Source: Kribbella sp. NBC_01245 (GTDB taxonomy: Bacteria > Actinomycetota > Actinomycetes > Propionibacteriales > Kribbellaceae). From it: a stretch of 64,000 nt of DNA. Positions 34,959-46,996 of this stretch are shown in pieces. The DNA lies in contig NZ_CP108487.1 in the NCBI RefSeq assembly GCF_036226525.1, forward strand, positions 3,038,001 to 3,102,000, given 5' to 3'. A program made the translations under genes and the position numbers. Each line of letters starts with the position of its first letter. The first letter of the stretch is position 1. The notes under the pieces are model-generated. The model had not been told where the DNA came from and ran no database searches. It was given only the letters and a program-made list of their open reading frames with translations.

Positions 34959-35795
34959 TCACCCCGCGTCGACATTCTTCAGATAAGCCGCCAGGCTCAA
35001 CGGCGGACGACCGGTCAGGGCCGCCACATCACCCGTCACGGCCGCGACCTCGCCACTCGCGATCTGGGCGTACGACGTGACCCAGCCGGCCACCTCCCAC
35101 GAGGGCGCGCCATACCGCTCGCGCGACCGGTACGCCTCGTCCAGCGTCTCGGCCTGATACGTGATCGGACGACCCCACGCCTCGGAGAGCAACCTCGCCA
35201 CGTCGGTCATGGTCAACGCCTCGGGCCCGGTCAGGTCGTACGTCCGCCCCTCGTGCCCGTCACTCGTCAGCACCCGCGCGGCCGCCTCCGCCACGTCGGC
35301 CCGGGCCACCGCGCCGACCCGGCCATCGCCGGCCGGTCCACGGATGACGTCGTCCTCGCCGACCATCGCCGGCAGGAAATCCAGGTAAAGGCTGTCGCGC
35401 AAGAACGTGAACCCGATCCCGCTCGCGCGCAGGTGCTGCTCCGTATGCCAGTGGTCGCGGGCGAGCGTGAAGGTGGCACACGCCGCGGCATTCAGGAACG
35501 ACGTGTAGACGATGCGCCGTACGCCGGCCGCGACCGCCGCGTCGATCGTGGCCGTGTGCAGCGCGACGCGGTCGGCCGATTCGGCGGCACTCACCAGCAG
35601 CAAGGTCTCGACGCCGTCCAGCGCGTTGAGCAGCGCGTGATGATCGCCGTACGACGCTTCAGCCGTCTCCGCGCCGGGCAGTTCCGGCGCCCGCGACGGG
35701 TCGCGAACCACCAGCCGCTGGGGAATTCCCTCAGCCGCCAGCAGCCGGGCCACTCGGCCTCCGACCAGCCCGGTGGCGCCGGTGACGCCGATCAC
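34959..35795 (-). CDS. NmrA/SDR-type NAD(P)-binding protein
   Basis: A 278-residue atypical short-chain dehydrogenase: N-terminal [17 protein letters not shown] nucleotide-binding motif, then the NmrA-like central portion ([21 protein letters not shown]) and [20 protein letters not shown]. There is no clear YxxxK pair, as in quinone-sensing NmrA/QOR2-like proteins. The GTG start at 35795 overlaps the aldo/keto reductase stop (GTGA), so the pair is cotranslated. The substrate is unknown. Confidence 0.87.
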   Translation of the reverse strand: MIGVTGATGLVGGRVARLLAAEGIPQRLVVRDPSRAPELPGAETAEASYGDHHALLNALDGVETLLLVSAAESADRVALHTATIDAAVAAGVRRIVYTSFLNAAACATFTLARDHWHTEQHLRASGIGFTFLRDSLYLDFLPAMVGEDDVIRGPAGDGRVGAVARADVAEAAARVLTSDGHEGRTYDLTGPEALTMTDVARLLSEAWGRPITYQAETLDEAYRSRERYGAPSWEVAGWVTSYAQIASGEVAAVTGDVAALTGRPPLSLAAYLKNVDAG

Positions 35796-36781
35796 CGCTC
35801 CACCAACCCCATCGCGCCCTCGGCATACCGGTCGCCCGCGACGCCGTCGGCCGGGAAGGCCTGCTCCAGCGCGGCCAGGTCGGCCTCGGTCAGGACGACG
35901 TCCACGGCGCCGAGGTTCTCCGCGAGGTACTTGCGCCGCTTGGTGCCCGGGATCGGCGCCACGTCGTTGCCCTGGGCAAGCAACCAGGCGAGCGCGAGCT
36001 GGCTGGCGGTGACACCCTTCGCCTCGGCCAGTTCGCGCACCTTGTCGACCAGGTCGAGGTTGCGCTGGAAGTTCGCGCCGGTGAAGCGGGGCAGATTCCG
36101 GCGCATGTCGTCCGGCTCGAAGTCGTCCGGCGTCCGGAGCTGGCCGGTCAGGAAGCCGCGGCCGAGCGGGCTGAACGGGACGAACCCGACGCCGAGCTCG
36201 CGCAGCGTCGGTAGCACCGCGGTCTCGGGATCGCGGGTCCACAGCGACCATTCGCTCTGCACGGCGCTGATCGGGTGCACCGCGTGCGCCGCCCGCACGG
36301 TGGCGCCGTTCACCTCGGACAGCCCCAGGTAACGGACCTTGCCCGCCTTGACCTGCTCGGCCATCGCGCCAACCGTCTCCTCGATCGGGACGGCCGGGTC
36401 CTTGCGATGGAGGTACCAGAGATCCACGTGGTCGACGCCGAGCCTTCGCAGGGACGCGTCGAGCGCCTCGCGCGCGTACTCCGGCGAGCCGTCCACCGCC
36501 GTCGGCATCCCGCCGGCGCGATCGCCCCACTGCAGGCCGAACTTGGTCGCGAGCACCACCTCGTCCCGGCGCCCGGCGAGCGCGCGGCCGACGAGCGACT
36601 CGTTCTCGCCGGAGCCGTAAACGTCCGCGGTGTCGATGAAGGTGCAGCCCGCGTCGATCGCGGCGTGCAGGGTGGCGATGGACTCGTCTTCGTCGGTCTG
36701 CACGCCGTACGACTGCGACATGCCCATGCAGCCGAGGCCGAGACTGGAAACCGTCAGTTCTCCGAGCTGGGATTCACGCAT
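35792..36781 (-). CDS. aldo/keto reductase
   Basis: A 329-residue NADPH-dependent oxidoreductase with a TIM barrel: [27 protein letters not shown] (catalytic Asp/Tyr), LATKFG (Lys), DLWYLHRKD (His) and the C-terminal [20 protein letters not shown] cofactor site. This matches the AKR13-like group common in actinobacteria. It heads a two-gene unit with the NmrA-like protein and is divergent from the ABC permease gene. Confidence 0.92.
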   Translation of the reverse strand: MRESQLGELTVSSLGLGCMGMSQSYGVQTDEDESIATLHAAIDAGCTFIDTADVYGSGENESLVGRALAGRRDEVVLATKFGLQWGDRAGGMPTAVDGSPEYAREALDASLRRLGVDHVDLWYLHRKDPAVPIEETVGAMAEQVKAGKVRYLGLSEVNGATVRAAHAVHPISAVQSEWSLWTRDPETAVLPTLRELGVGFVPFSPLGRGFLTGQLRTPDDFEPDDMRRNLPRFTGANFQRNLDLVDKVRELAEAKGVTASQLALAWLLAQGNDVAPIPGTKRRKYLAENLGAVDVVLTEADLAALEQAFPADGVAGDRYAEGAMGLVER

Positions 36782-36967
36782 GCTCCGAACCTACCGGCCG
36801 GGTATCGCCGGGGTCCGGGAGGGCAGGTTTACGAGCTCGAATACTGATTGGGCAACAACTTCGCATCGGTACGACGACGGTGCGCGGGTCTGCCCGTAAG
36901 TATCTGGCGGCAGCGCCCCGGCGGATCGTAAGTTGCGGCACATGCGCGCGCAAAGTGGGGGGTCCCG

Positions 36968-39900
36968 GTGTTTCTGAGGCATGCGCTGCGGTATCGGTGG
37001 TGGCAGACCTGTGTGCTCGCGGGCGTGAGCCTGCTGATCGGGACGTGTGCCGCCTTTGCACCCTGGTTCGCCCGGTCCGTCGAGCAGACCGTCGTCACCG
37101 AGATGCTGACCGTCCAGCGATTGCAGGCCGCCTGGCAACTAGAAGGCCGGCCGCCGCCCAGTTTCGAAGGTCCCAAGGAGGCCGTCCCACCCGAGCAACT
37201 CTCCGAGCTCATCCCGGCCGATGTGCTGCCGCTGCTCGAACCACCCGTCCACGGCCTGCGAGCCGACATCAGCTGGGATCCGACGAACGGCGGTCTCGGC
37301 GCCCGCGCACGGCTGGCGTGGCGCGACGATCTCTGCGCGCATCTCGACCTGGTGCAAGGCCGATGCCCGAAGGCTGCGAACGAAGTCGCGCTGTCGGTGA
37401 CCGACGTGACGAACTTCTCCGCGAAGCCCGGGATGACGCTGAAGGCCACTGCGACCGAGTACGCCGGTGGTGGCACGCTCAAGGTCGTCGGCATCTACCG
37501 GCCGAAGGATGAGCGCGAGCCTTACTGGTTCGGCGTCACCCCGACCGGCCACTCCGTCGTACGCGAGGACAAGCCGTCGAACTCGGACTTCGTGCTGACC
37601 GATCGCGCGACGTTCAGCCAGAACAAGACCTGGGGCCAGTTCAGTACGTCGGACACGGCGCCTGTCCCGGGCACGGTACGGCTCGACGATCTCCCCCGGC
37701 TCAAAGAGGTCAGTAGTCAGTTTGAGATGGCAGGGGCCGAGCACAACCACGTGGTCAGCAACTTCACCGCACTACCGGCGCTGGCGGACTCGTTGGCGGC
37801 CGAGCGTCGTCAGGCCACCACGATCATCCCGCTGGTCATGGTGCAAGTTGCGCTGTTCGGGGTCGTCGTACTGGCTCTCGCGCTCTCTGCCGTGGTGGAC
37901 CAGCGTCGGCCGGAGCTGGCGATCTCACGACTTAGAGGCCTCCGGCAAGGGCAGACGGGCTCGATGTTGGCCCTAGAACTTGCAGGTCCTGTAGTGGCCG
38001 GGATGCTCGGCGGCGTTGCGGCCGGGTTTGGCCTACTACTGCTGGTTAGAGCCACTTGGCTTGACGGTGGAGCGCCCATTGAGTTGCCGTGGACCGTGCC
38101 GGCTGCACTCGCTGCTGCGATCTTGGCCGGGCTCAGCGTGGTGGTGTGGACGGTGCAGTCGGTAGTTCGCCAGCCGATCTCCACGCTGCTACGACGGATC
38201 GTGCCTCGCCGTCGCGGCCGTACGCTCGGCGTGATCGACCTGTCCGTCATAGTGCTCGCATCCGCCGGGTTGGTGGCAGCACTCACTGGTGATGGCCGTG
38301 GCCCGCTGCCGATCCTCACACCGACGCTGCTCGCCTTGGCAGTTGGTCTCGCCTTTGCGCACCTGCTGTTGCCGCTAGCCGCCAGAGTCAGCCGTCGTTC
38401 GATGACGAATGGCAGGCTCGGTCTGGCGCTTGGTGCGCTCCAGGTCGCCAGACGTCCCGCAGTCACTCGGATCGTCGCCATCGTGGCTGTGGCGAGTGCG
38501 CTTGTCTGCTTTGCGGGACAGGCCGCATTCGTTGCCGGGGACAACCGGGACCTGCGGGCGGGCTACGAGACTGGGGCGGAGGCGGTGCTGGACCTGGGTT
38601 CACCGAATCTGGCCAAGCTGGACAAGGCTCTGGCAACGGTTGATCCCGAGCGCAAGTGGATGACGCCGGTCCTGCTGGGCGTGCCGGCCTCGCAGGACGC
38701 GCTGACCACCATGATGGTCGAGCTCGACAGCTTCCGCCGGATCGCCTACCGCGGCGACCGGATCACCGACGAGGCCGGCTATCAGCAGATCAAGGCACCC
38801 GCCAATCAGGGTGTGCTGGTGAAGGGCTCGCGGCTGAGGCTTACCGTGACGCCGTCTGCGATGTCGGCGGCACGCATGGCGACGGTCGACGGCACGCCTC
38901 CCCCGCCGCTGGAGCAGGCCAAGCCGCTGCGGATCGAGGCGACGATCGTCGCTGCGGACGGCGGTCGCTATGTGATGCAGCTCGGCTCGGTGCCGCTCAA
39001 GGCGGGTCGGCCGGTCCAGCTGTCGGCCCCGATGGGCTGCGAACGCGGTTGCCGGCTGTTGCGACTCGGCATCTCGCGTCAACTCGGTGACGTGGCCGGG
39101 CTCGAGGGCGTGGTGACGATCAGCAACGTGTCCTCTGACGGGCAGCAGGTGGTCGATCTCGGCAGCGGCGGCGACTGGAAGCCGTTGCTCGAGACGATCC
39201 AGGAGGAGACGATCGCCGGCCAGGACGCGGCGGACGGTCTGAGTCTCGCCTTCACCAACCACGGCAGCGCTCTCGGCGTACAGCACGTCTCGGTCCCGGT
39301 CGCGGTGCCCGCGCTGGTGACGTCGGACTTCCCGTTCACGGAGTCGTCGACCGCGCCCGGGATCGACGGCATGGCTATGCCGCTGGTCTCGGTGCCGCCT
39401 GCGCTCGCGCCTATCCCGCGTTTGCTGCGTTCTACGGCGCTGGTCGACCTCACCACGGTACGGCGGCTGGGCGGTTCGCCGGACACGACGGTGTTGTCGT
39501 CGTACCTCTGGCTCAACGCGGACGGCCTCGCGCATCTCGACGAGATCCTCGCGGGTCTGCGGTCGGCCGGGCTCACGCCTACCGTGATCGACCGGCTCAG
39601 CGATCGGACCGCCACGTACGCGCGCTCCGCCAGCGCCCTCGCTTTGCAGCTGACGCCGGTCGTCGGTATCGCCGGGTGGTCGCTGGCGATCATCGTGCTG
39701 CTGCTGATGGTCGTGACGTCGTGGCGGTCCCGTGCCCAGGATTACGCCAGCCTGCGAATCGCGGGCGTACCTGCGGCGGTGACGGCTCGCGCGGCTCGGT
39801 GGGAACAGACCGGGCCGGTGGCGCTCGCCGTACTGCTCGGGTCTTTCTGCGGTGTGGCGGGCGCGAAGATCGCCTTGCCGTTGATACCGCTGTTCGCGGA

Positions 39901-40063
39901 GACCACGACGCCTTCGCCGGTACCACTCGATCTCGGGCTCAACGAAGGGGTCGCGATCGGTCTCTGGCTGGCTGGAACCGTGGTCCTCACCGTCACCACC
40001 TTGTTGCTCGGTACGGCGGTCAGCCGGCGAGCGACTTACCCGCGGATCCGGGAGGAACTGTGA
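36968..40063 (+). CDS. FtsX/MacB-like ABC transporter permease (large)
   Basis: A 1031-residue permease with an N-terminal helix, a large extracytoplasmic region (about 45-270), a first FtsX block of four or so helices around 280-420, more helices near 430-520, a second extracytoplasmic region (about 525-890) and a final FtsX block near 895-1025. Proteins like this use mechanotransmission to move lipoproteins, peptides or drugs rather than import solutes. GTG 36968 starts the chain. Two ATPase genes follow, the first coupled by a GTGA overlap. Confidence 0.88.
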   Translation: MFLRHALRYRWWQTCVLAGVSLLIGTCAAFAPWFARSVEQTVVTEMLTVQRLQAAWQLEGRPPPSFEGPKEAVPPEQLSELIPADVLPLLEPPVHGLRADISWDPTNGGLGARARLAWRDDLCAHLDLVQGRCPKAANEVALSVTDVTNFSAKPGMTLKATATEYAGGGTLKVVGIYRPKDEREPYWFGVTPTGHSVVREDKPSNSDFVLTDRATFSQNKTWGQFSTSDTAPVPGTVRLDDLPRLKEVSSQFEMAGAEHNHVVSNFTALPALADSLAAERRQATTIIPLVMVQVALFGVVVLALALSAVVDQRRPELAISRLRGLRQGQTGSMLALELAGPVVAGMLGGVAAGFGLLLLVRATWLDGGAPIELPWTVPAALAAAILAGLSVVVWTVQSVVRQPISTLLRRIVPRRRGRTLGVIDLSVIVLASAGLVAALTGDGRGPLPILTPTLLALAVGLAFAHLLLPLAARVSRRSMTNGRLGLALGALQVARRPAVTRIVAIVAVASALVCFAGQAAFVAGDNRDLRAGYETGAEAVLDLGSPNLAKLDKALATVDPERKWMTPVLLGVPASQDALTTMMVELDSFRRIAYRGDRITDEAGYQQIKAPANQGVLVKGSRLRLTVTPSAMSAARMATVDGTPPPPLEQAKPLRIEATIVAADGGRYVMQLGSVPLKAGRPVQLSAPMGCERGCRLLRLGISRQLGDVAGLEGVVTISNVSSDGQQVVDLGSGGDWKPLLETIQEETIAGQDAADGLSLAFTNHGSALGVQHVSVPVAVPALVTSDFPFTESSTAPGIDGMAMPLVSVPPALAPIPRLLRSTALVDLTTVRRLGGSPDTTVLSSYLWLNADGLAHLDEILAGLRSAGLTPTVIDRLSDRTATYARSASALALQLTPVVGIAGWSLAIIVLLLMVVTSWRSRAQDYASLRIAGVPAAVTARAARWEQTGPVALAVLLGSFCGVAGAKIALPLIPLFAETTTPSPVPLDLGLNEGVAIGLWLAGTVVLTVTTLLLGTAVSRRATYPRIREEL

Positions 40064-41088
40064 CCGGGTTGGCCGTCACCACGCATGGGCTAGTGCACAT
40101 CTATCGCAGCGACGGGCATGACGTGGCCGCGCTGTCGGGTATCGGTATCGCCATTCGTCCGGGTGAACTCGTTGGTCTGCTCGGGCCGTCCGGCGCGGGG
40201 AAGTCGACGTTGCTGCAGCTGTGTGGCGGGCTGATCCAGCCAAGCGCCGGACGGTTGCGGATCGGCGAGCACGATGTCGCGAAGATGTCCGGGCCCGAGT
40301 TGGACCGCATGCGCGCGAGCGACGTCGGCATCGTGATCCAGGGCGCCGGGCGCAACCTCGTGCCTTACCTGACACCAGAGGACAACGTCCGCTTCGCCCA
40401 ACGCGCCGCCCACGCGATCCTCCCCCGCCGCACCCGAGGCGCCGCCACCGAGGCCGCTGACCGGACCACTGGTGGCACGACTGATGGCACCGCTCGTGGG
40501 ACCGCCGGGCGCACCGCTGGTGGGACCGCCGGGCGCACCGCTGGTGGGACCGCCGGGCGCACCGCTGGTGGCACCGCCGGTGACACTGCTGGTGGCACCG
40601 CTAGTGGGCGCGACCTGCCCGCACCGCGGGACGTACTCGCGTTGGTCGGCCTGGCCGATCACGCGCGAACGCCGCTGGGCAGGCTGACGCCAGGCCAGGT
40701 ACAACTCGCAGCCGTTGCCGTAGGCATCGCCACCTTCCCGGGATTGCTACTCGCCGACGAACCAACCAGCCAACTCGACCACCGAGCCCGCGACGAGGTG
40801 GTCGAAGCCATCCGCACGGTCAACGCCCAAACCGGCATGACCGTGCTCCTGATCACGCACGACCCGGACGTCGCCGCCGTACTCCCGCGCACAATCACCA
40901 TCCGAGACGGCCGCATCGCCTCCGAAGGCCGCTCCGGCGAGGAGTTCGCCGTAGTCGCGACTGACGGCTCTCTACCACTCCCGCCGCACGTCGCCGACCG
41001 CCTCCCACCCGGCACGCTCCTACGCGTCACCATCACAGACGGCGAAGTCCGCCTAACCCCCGCCGACGACACCGAGCCCACGCAATGA
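40060..41088 (+). CDS. ABC ATPase with repetitive insert and degenerate signature
   Basis: A 342-residue ATPase. Walker A GPSGAGKST and Walker B LLLADEPTSQLD are intact, but the signature is LTPGQVQLAAVAVG instead of LSGGQ. Between the Q-loop (IVIQGAGRN) and that point sits a low-complexity Gly/Thr/Ala insert (about residues 138-185) encoded by a 24-bp minisatellite. Paired with the second, canonical ATPase downstream, it may be the non-catalytic half of a heterodimer. Start GTG overlaps the permease stop. Confidence 0.85.
   Translation: MTGLAVTTHGLVHIYRSDGHDVAALSGIGIAIRPGELVGLLGPSGAGKSTLLQLCGGLIQPSAGRLRIGEHDVAKMSGPELDRMRASDVGIVIQGAGRNLVPYLTPEDNVRFAQRAAHAILPRRTRGAATEAADRTTGGTTDGTARGTAGRTAGGTAGRTAGGTAGRTAGGTAGDTAGGTASGRDLPAPRDVLALVGLADHARTPLGRLTPGQVQLAAVAVGIATFPGLLLADEPTSQLDHRARDEVVEAIRTVNAQTGMTVLLITHDPDVAAVLPRTITIRDGRIASEGRSGEEFAVVATDGSLPLPPHVADRLPPGTLLRVTITDGEVRLTPADDTEPTQ
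40480..40612 (+). repeat. coding minisatellite, 24-bp unit
   Basis: Roughly five copies of a 24-bp unit (GCACCGCTGGTGGGACCGCC plus four bases), perfect in the middle and diverged at the ends. They encode alternating GTAGRTAG octapeptides within the ABC ATPase. Unit length keeps the frame, so copy number could vary without breaking the gene. Confidence 0.85.
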
Positions 41089-41134
41089 CCGCCGCACACA
41101 CCCCGACCCCGCGGCACAACACCGAGGAGCGGTC

Positions 41135-41848
41135 ATGATCTCCGTGCGCAATCTGACGGTGCGGTACGACGCGGTGGTCGCCGTGGCGGAGGTCAGCCTC
41201 GACCTGCCGGCCGGCGTCTTCCTCGCGGTCAGTGGACCGTCCGGCGCCGGCAAGAGCTCGCTGCTGTGGGCCATCGCCGGCGCGACTGCTCCGACTTCGG
41301 GCACGGTCGAGCTCGACGGCACACCCGTGACAAGCCGTCCCGAAGCCGCCGCGAGTGGCGTCGTACTGATCCCGCAGGGCAACGGCCTCGCCCGAGTCCT
41401 CACCGCTCGCGAGAACCTGGCCATTCCGTTGCTCTCGGCCCCCGAACTCGGCCAAGTCCTGCGCCGCGCACGTGGTGACGCCGACGAGGAGGACCGCGAG
41501 GAACGCGAAGAGTCCCTGCGCCAGGTCGACGGCATTGTCGACCAGGCCCTCACCGATGTCGGTCTCGAGGACAGCGGCAATCACCTGGTCGAGGAGCTAT
41601 CGGGTGGCGAGCAGCAACGAGTTGCCGTTGCCCGCGGCCTGGCCCAGCGCGGCCGGGTGATCCTGGCGGACGAGTCCACCAGCGAACTCGACGGCGCCAA
41701 CCGCGAGCGCGTACTCACCCTGCTCCGCCGCGAGGCACACCGCGGCGCAGCAGTACTCATCGCGACCCACGACCCGACTGTCGCCGACGCAGCCGACGCC
41801 CACGCCTCCATGGACGAAGGCCACCTAACCTGGCAACGCCGCCTCTAG
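41135..41848 (+). CDS. MacB/LolD-like ABC transporter ATP-binding protein
   Basis: A 237-residue ATPase with canonical motifs: Walker A GPSGAGKSS, signature LSGGEQQRVAVARG, Walker B VILADESTSELD (Ser for Pro) and switch His in IATHDP. An acidic stretch (RRARGDADEEDREEREES) is inserted in the helical domain. It would energise the large permease together with the upstream degenerate ATPase. Confidence 0.92.
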   Translation: MISVRNLTVRYDAVVAVAEVSLDLPAGVFLAVSGPSGAGKSSLLWAIAGATAPTSGTVELDGTPVTSRPEAAASGVVLIPQGNGLARVLTARENLAIPLLSAPELGQVLRRARGDADEEDREEREESLRQVDGIVDQALTDVGLEDSGNHLVEELSGGEQQRVAVARGLAQRGRVILADESTSELDGANRERVLTLLRREAHRGAAVLIATHDPTVADAADAHASMDEGHLTWQRRL

Positions 41849-42035
41849 CGCCGGACGCCTCGGAAGTCAGCTCGCCAACGCTCTTTGCCGCCGCCCAGCG
41901 TCGTACGGCGGCACGCGACGAAAGCGCCGAGACCTCCGCCCGCCACACGCCGAACCGCCTTCGCGTGCGCGTACGTCGTACAGCCGAACTCGGGCTGCAC
42001 GGTGAATCTGTGGCGCCTAAAGCGCCCTACGTGGG

Positions 42036-42380
42036 CTAGCCAAACAGCGGCCTCGGGTCGAAGAAGACCCGGATCGCGCTGATCCGACCGTCGATGACCT
42101 TGAACCAACCCGAGGTCGGCAGTGTCGCGCCTTCGGTGTTGAGGTCGTAGATGACGCACGCGTCCTCACCGTCGGCGAACGCGTGCCGCCGATCGGCCGA
42201 TTTCACGATCTTGACCAGTCCCTCGAGACCTTTCAGGCAATCCGCTATCCCCTCGGCCGTGCCAAGAGGTCCGACGAACGTCACGTCGTCATGCAACAAG
42301 GTCCGGGTGGTATCGAGATCACCCGAAGTCCACGAATCCACATATCGAATGGCGACAGACCTCGCGTCTGTATCCACCAT
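42036..42380 (-). CDS. SnoaL-like / NTF2-fold protein
   Basis: A 114-residue cone-shaped NTF2-fold protein: helix RSVAIRYVDSWTSGDLDTTR, then LLHDDVTFVGPLGTAEG and a terminal beta sheet with GWFKVIDGRISAIRVFFDP. Such proteins are cyclases, isomerases or simple binding proteins; the active-site residues here do not identify a substrate. It stands alone. The 187 bp between it and the ABC operon hold no gene I can support. Confidence 0.8.
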   Translation of the reverse strand: MVDTDARSVAIRYVDSWTSGDLDTTRTLLHDDVTFVGPLGTAEGIADCLKGLEGLVKIVKSADRRHAFADGEDACVIYDLNTEGATLPTSGWFKVIDGRISAIRVFFDPRPLFG

Positions 42381-42506
42381 GAGCGCCTCCGATCGCTTTA
42401 CCTGCTTGAGTTTGCAGGAACAACGCTAGCTACCGGCACCGACAGTTTTTGATTCGAAACCAGCAGATGCGACACGACCCGCATCTCGACGCCAGAGCGC
42501 GGCCGA

Positions 42507-42547
42507 GCCCCCAGCGCGACACCTCATGAGGCGCGAACGTCGGGGGC
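42507..42547 (-). terminator. candidate leuA terminator
   Basis: GCCCCC (42507-42512) pairs with GGGGGC (42542-42547), and the enclosed sequence carries the perfect palindrome CCTCATGAGG (42522-42531). It lies 30 bp past the leuA stop on the minus strand. The remaining gap of about 125 bp up to the SnoaL-like gene shows no other feature. Confidence 0.45.
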
Positions 42548-42577
42548 CCGGACTAAATAACGAACTAACGAGCAGTG

Positions 42578-44377
<1,800 letters not shown>

Positions 44378-44393
<16 letters not shown>

Positions 44394-44422
44394 CAACGAA
44401 GGAGGAGAACGTGGCGCCGCAT
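44378..44422 (-). CDS. leuA leader peptide (attenuator)
   Basis: A 14-codon reading frame 82 bp upstream of leuA encodes MRRHVLLLRCRGEA, with three consecutive leucine codons (CTC CTC CTT). When charged tRNA-Leu is scarce, a ribosome stalled there would leave the downstream arm free and favour leuA expression. The frame overlaps the attenuator hairpin. An in-frame GTG four codons earlier could be the start. The call rests on the Leu run, position and hairpin together. Confidence 0.7.
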
Positions 44423-44554
44423 GATGCCAGCCACTCTAGGCCTGTCCTATCTCGATCCGAAAACCGGGTGTCCATTTGTCAAGACAGGCTCATCTTAACA
44501 CTCGGTCACGCTCTGTTCGCGCTGCGTGAATTCGTTGCCTTCAAGCGTGCTTGA

Positions 44555-45100
<546 letters not shown>

Positions 45101-45106
45101 CGGCGC

Positions 45107-46078
45107 TCACCCCGCGGGGTCGACCAACACCGCGATCGCTTCACGAACTCCCAACGGTGTGGCCGGCCCAACCGCCGTCAACGGCTGCTCAATGCTCTGC
45201 CAAGCGCCACCATCAACCCGATACCTGACCTTGTACGTCGTAGTCACCGTCACGCCAAGCCGCTGCGCCTTCCGCAAGTACTTATGCGTAACGTCCTTCG
45301 CCGGATACGGCCGCCCCGCCGACTTGGTCGTCAGACTCTCCCCATCACCAAATTTCCAGAAATAACTGGTCGGACGCCCCTCAACATCAACCTTGAACCC
45401 CAACAACACCATCCCGTACTTCGTCCAGTCATCCCCACTGGTCGAAAACACAGTCTCCGCATTAACCAACGTCCTCCCCGCCGGCTGCACCACCACCCGC
45501 TTCTTAGCCGCCCGCTCGTTCCTAACTGCGTTGTAGACGTCTACCCAGGTAAGCACCCGCGCGGGAACCACCCTCGGAGGGAGTTCGCCTGGGCGGTGGC
45601 ATTCATAGCCCACATGAAGCCAGCGACCTAAAGCCAGATAGGCCGGCGGACCGGATCTTGTTCGGCGCCAGACATTGAAATACCACTGGCGGTCCGCGGC
45701 AGGCGTTGTCGGCTCATTGCAGGTATCGCTGCCGCGAGAACACATGATTGTGGCAGCGGGAACTTGGCCCAATCTGTCGGGCGGATCGGACACGCATGCG
45801 GAGACCAGCCGAGTTTCAACAATCAACGCGGGCAAGGTTCGATCTGAAATACTCTTGCCCGGTCCGCCCTGCTTGCCCTTTTCACGCTCACGTTGCTTGC
45901 GTTTGATCTCAGCAGAAAGCTCAGCGAGATCACTGGATCCATCTCCCGTCACGGTGCCCGTTGGGCTCGGCGTAGGTGATGCAGCAGCGGCCACGGCTGC
46001 GCCGACATCGAGAGCGATAACCAGAGCAGTGGCCACGCCCAACGCCGTTCCCACCTTGGCCAGACTGATCCCGGTCAT
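45107..46078 (-). CDS. secreted protein with PKD-like domain
   Basis: A 323-residue exported protein: signal-like N-terminus (ISLAKVGTALGVATALVIAL), a Ser/Thr/Pro-rich linker, a charged coiled stretch (ELSAEIKRKQREREKGKQ), a Cys-containing middle domain, and a C-terminal PKD-like beta domain recognisable from YFWKFGDGESLTT and THKYL. The stop of the preceding DUF6318 gene overlaps its start (ATGA), so the two exported proteins are made together. The function is unknown. Confidence 0.7.
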   Translation of the reverse strand: MTGISLAKVGTALGVATALVIALDVGAAVAAAASPTPSPTGTVTGDGSSDLAELSAEIKRKQREREKGKQGGPGKSISDRTLPALIVETRLVSACVSDPPDRLGQVPAATIMCSRGSDTCNEPTTPAADRQWYFNVWRRTRSGPPAYLALGRWLHVGYECHRPGELPPRVVPARVLTWVDVYNAVRNERAAKKRVVVQPAGRTLVNAETVFSTSGDDWTKYGMVLLGFKVDVEGRPTSYFWKFGDGESLTTKSAGRPYPAKDVTHKYLRKAQRLGVTVTTTYKVRYRVDGGAWQSIEQPLTAVGPATPLGVREAIAVLVDPAG

Positions 46079-46677
46079 ATGCCCTCCTTGAGGACCGTCG
46101 TACTGGCCGTGTCGACCCTCCAGGCCCCTTGCACGTAGGTCACGTTGATCGAGTAATCGACCAGTGCAGACTTCTGCCCTTGAGGCTGTGCACCCGCCTT
46201 TGCGATCTTCAAAGCGCGTGGCAGGTACACCCGGAATCCGGCTGCGCCGGTGCCTTCCGCAGCGTTGACATGCAGGAGACCAAAGTCGCGCAATTCAAGA
46301 CTGAGATCGCCCTCGTACCTACCTCCGGCTGCATAGACATTCCGGTATACGCCGGCGATGCCAAGGCACCATTCGCACGTCGGGCGGCTCAACGCCAGGT
46401 ATGGAGACGAATTGCCGGTCGCATGAGCGTATGACTCGAGCTCAAGCCAATGGCGGGCGAAGGCTTGTAGGCCGGCTTTGGATTTGGCCTTGGCGGCGGG
46501 CGGCATGGCGGGTGGCTGGGGGGTCGGCGACGAGGTGGGCGTGGCGGTGGGGGTGGTTGGGGGTGGGGTGATGGTTGAGCCGGGTGGGTTTTCGGTGCAG
46601 GCCGTGGTCGCCGCGAGTAGCAGGAGGGCGCAGGTGGTGGTGATGGTGGTGATGGTGGTGGTGCGGTAGTTCGGCAA
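46075..46677 (-). CDS. DUF6318-like lipoprotein
   Basis: A 200-residue lipoprotein: signal with lipobox AATTAC, a long Pro/Thr linker (residues 32-60), then an NTF2-like domain starting LQAFARHWLELESYAHATGN and including RPTCEWCLGI. Known as DUF6318 in actinobacteria, often next to PKD-type secreted proteins as here. Probably anchored outside the membrane. The function is unknown. Confidence 0.75.
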   Translation of the reverse strand: MPNYRTTTITTITTTCALLLLAATTACTENPPGSTITPPPTTPTATPTSSPTPQPPAMPPAAKAKSKAGLQAFARHWLELESYAHATGNSSPYLALSRPTCEWCLGIAGVYRNVYAAGGRYEGDLSLELRDFGLLHVNAAEGTGAAGFRVYLPRALKIAKAGAQPQGQKSALVDYSINVTYVQGAWRVDTASTTVLKEGI

Positions 46678-46836
46678 GGCGACCCCCGTTACGGAACGAA
46701 CACGATCGGCGACTCTTAGAAAAGGGTGCCATATCGGTGGAGCTGGGGCATCCGGGCTGGAGAGGGCTGTGGATAACTGCCGACGGGCGGGCAGCCGCGG
46801 CGGATGGCGGGCAGTTGGCGGCCGGCGGATGGCACG

Positions 46837-46940
46837 CAGGCGGTGGCGGTGGCGGATGACAGGCGGGCGGTGGCGGTGGCGGATGACAGGCGGGCGGTGG
46901 CGGTGGCGGATGGCAGGCGGGCGGTGGCGGGTGGCGGGGT
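46837..46940. repeat. GC-rich minisatellite, 27-bp unit
   Basis: Three to four copies of a 27-bp unit containing GGCGGTGGCGGTGGCGGATG fill much of the 319-bp gap between the DUF6318 and GNAT genes. The rest of the gap is G-rich low-complexity sequence. The minus strand reads as Pro/His-rich repeats, but no gene is supported there. Confidence 0.75.
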
Positions 46941-46996
46941 GGATGGGGCGGGGTAAATGGGGTGCGTGGGGTGGGTGGGGGGAGGAGGGTGGGGGT

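Noticed and set aside
34260-36332. A 690-codon plus-strand frame opposite recO and the oxidoreductase pair
   Set aside because: It spans three genuine minus-strand genes and their boundaries, so it cannot be a single real gene.
34959-36530. NmrA-like gene extended upstream as a 523-residue protein
   Set aside because: The extension runs in the wrong frame of the aldo/keto reductase. The GTG at 35795 overlapping the reductase stop gives the normal family N-terminus.
41845-42159. A 104-codon minus-strand frame between the ABC operon and the SnoaL-like gene
   Set aside because: It overlaps the SnoaL-like gene in another frame, has no ribosome-binding site and shows no recognisable pattern; I see no supported gene in 41849-42035.
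46769-46996. Longer GNAT protein starting upstream in the minisatellite
   Set aside because: The extra 76 residues are Gly/Arg/Trp low complexity from the repeat. GTG 46997 gives a normal GNAT beginning.
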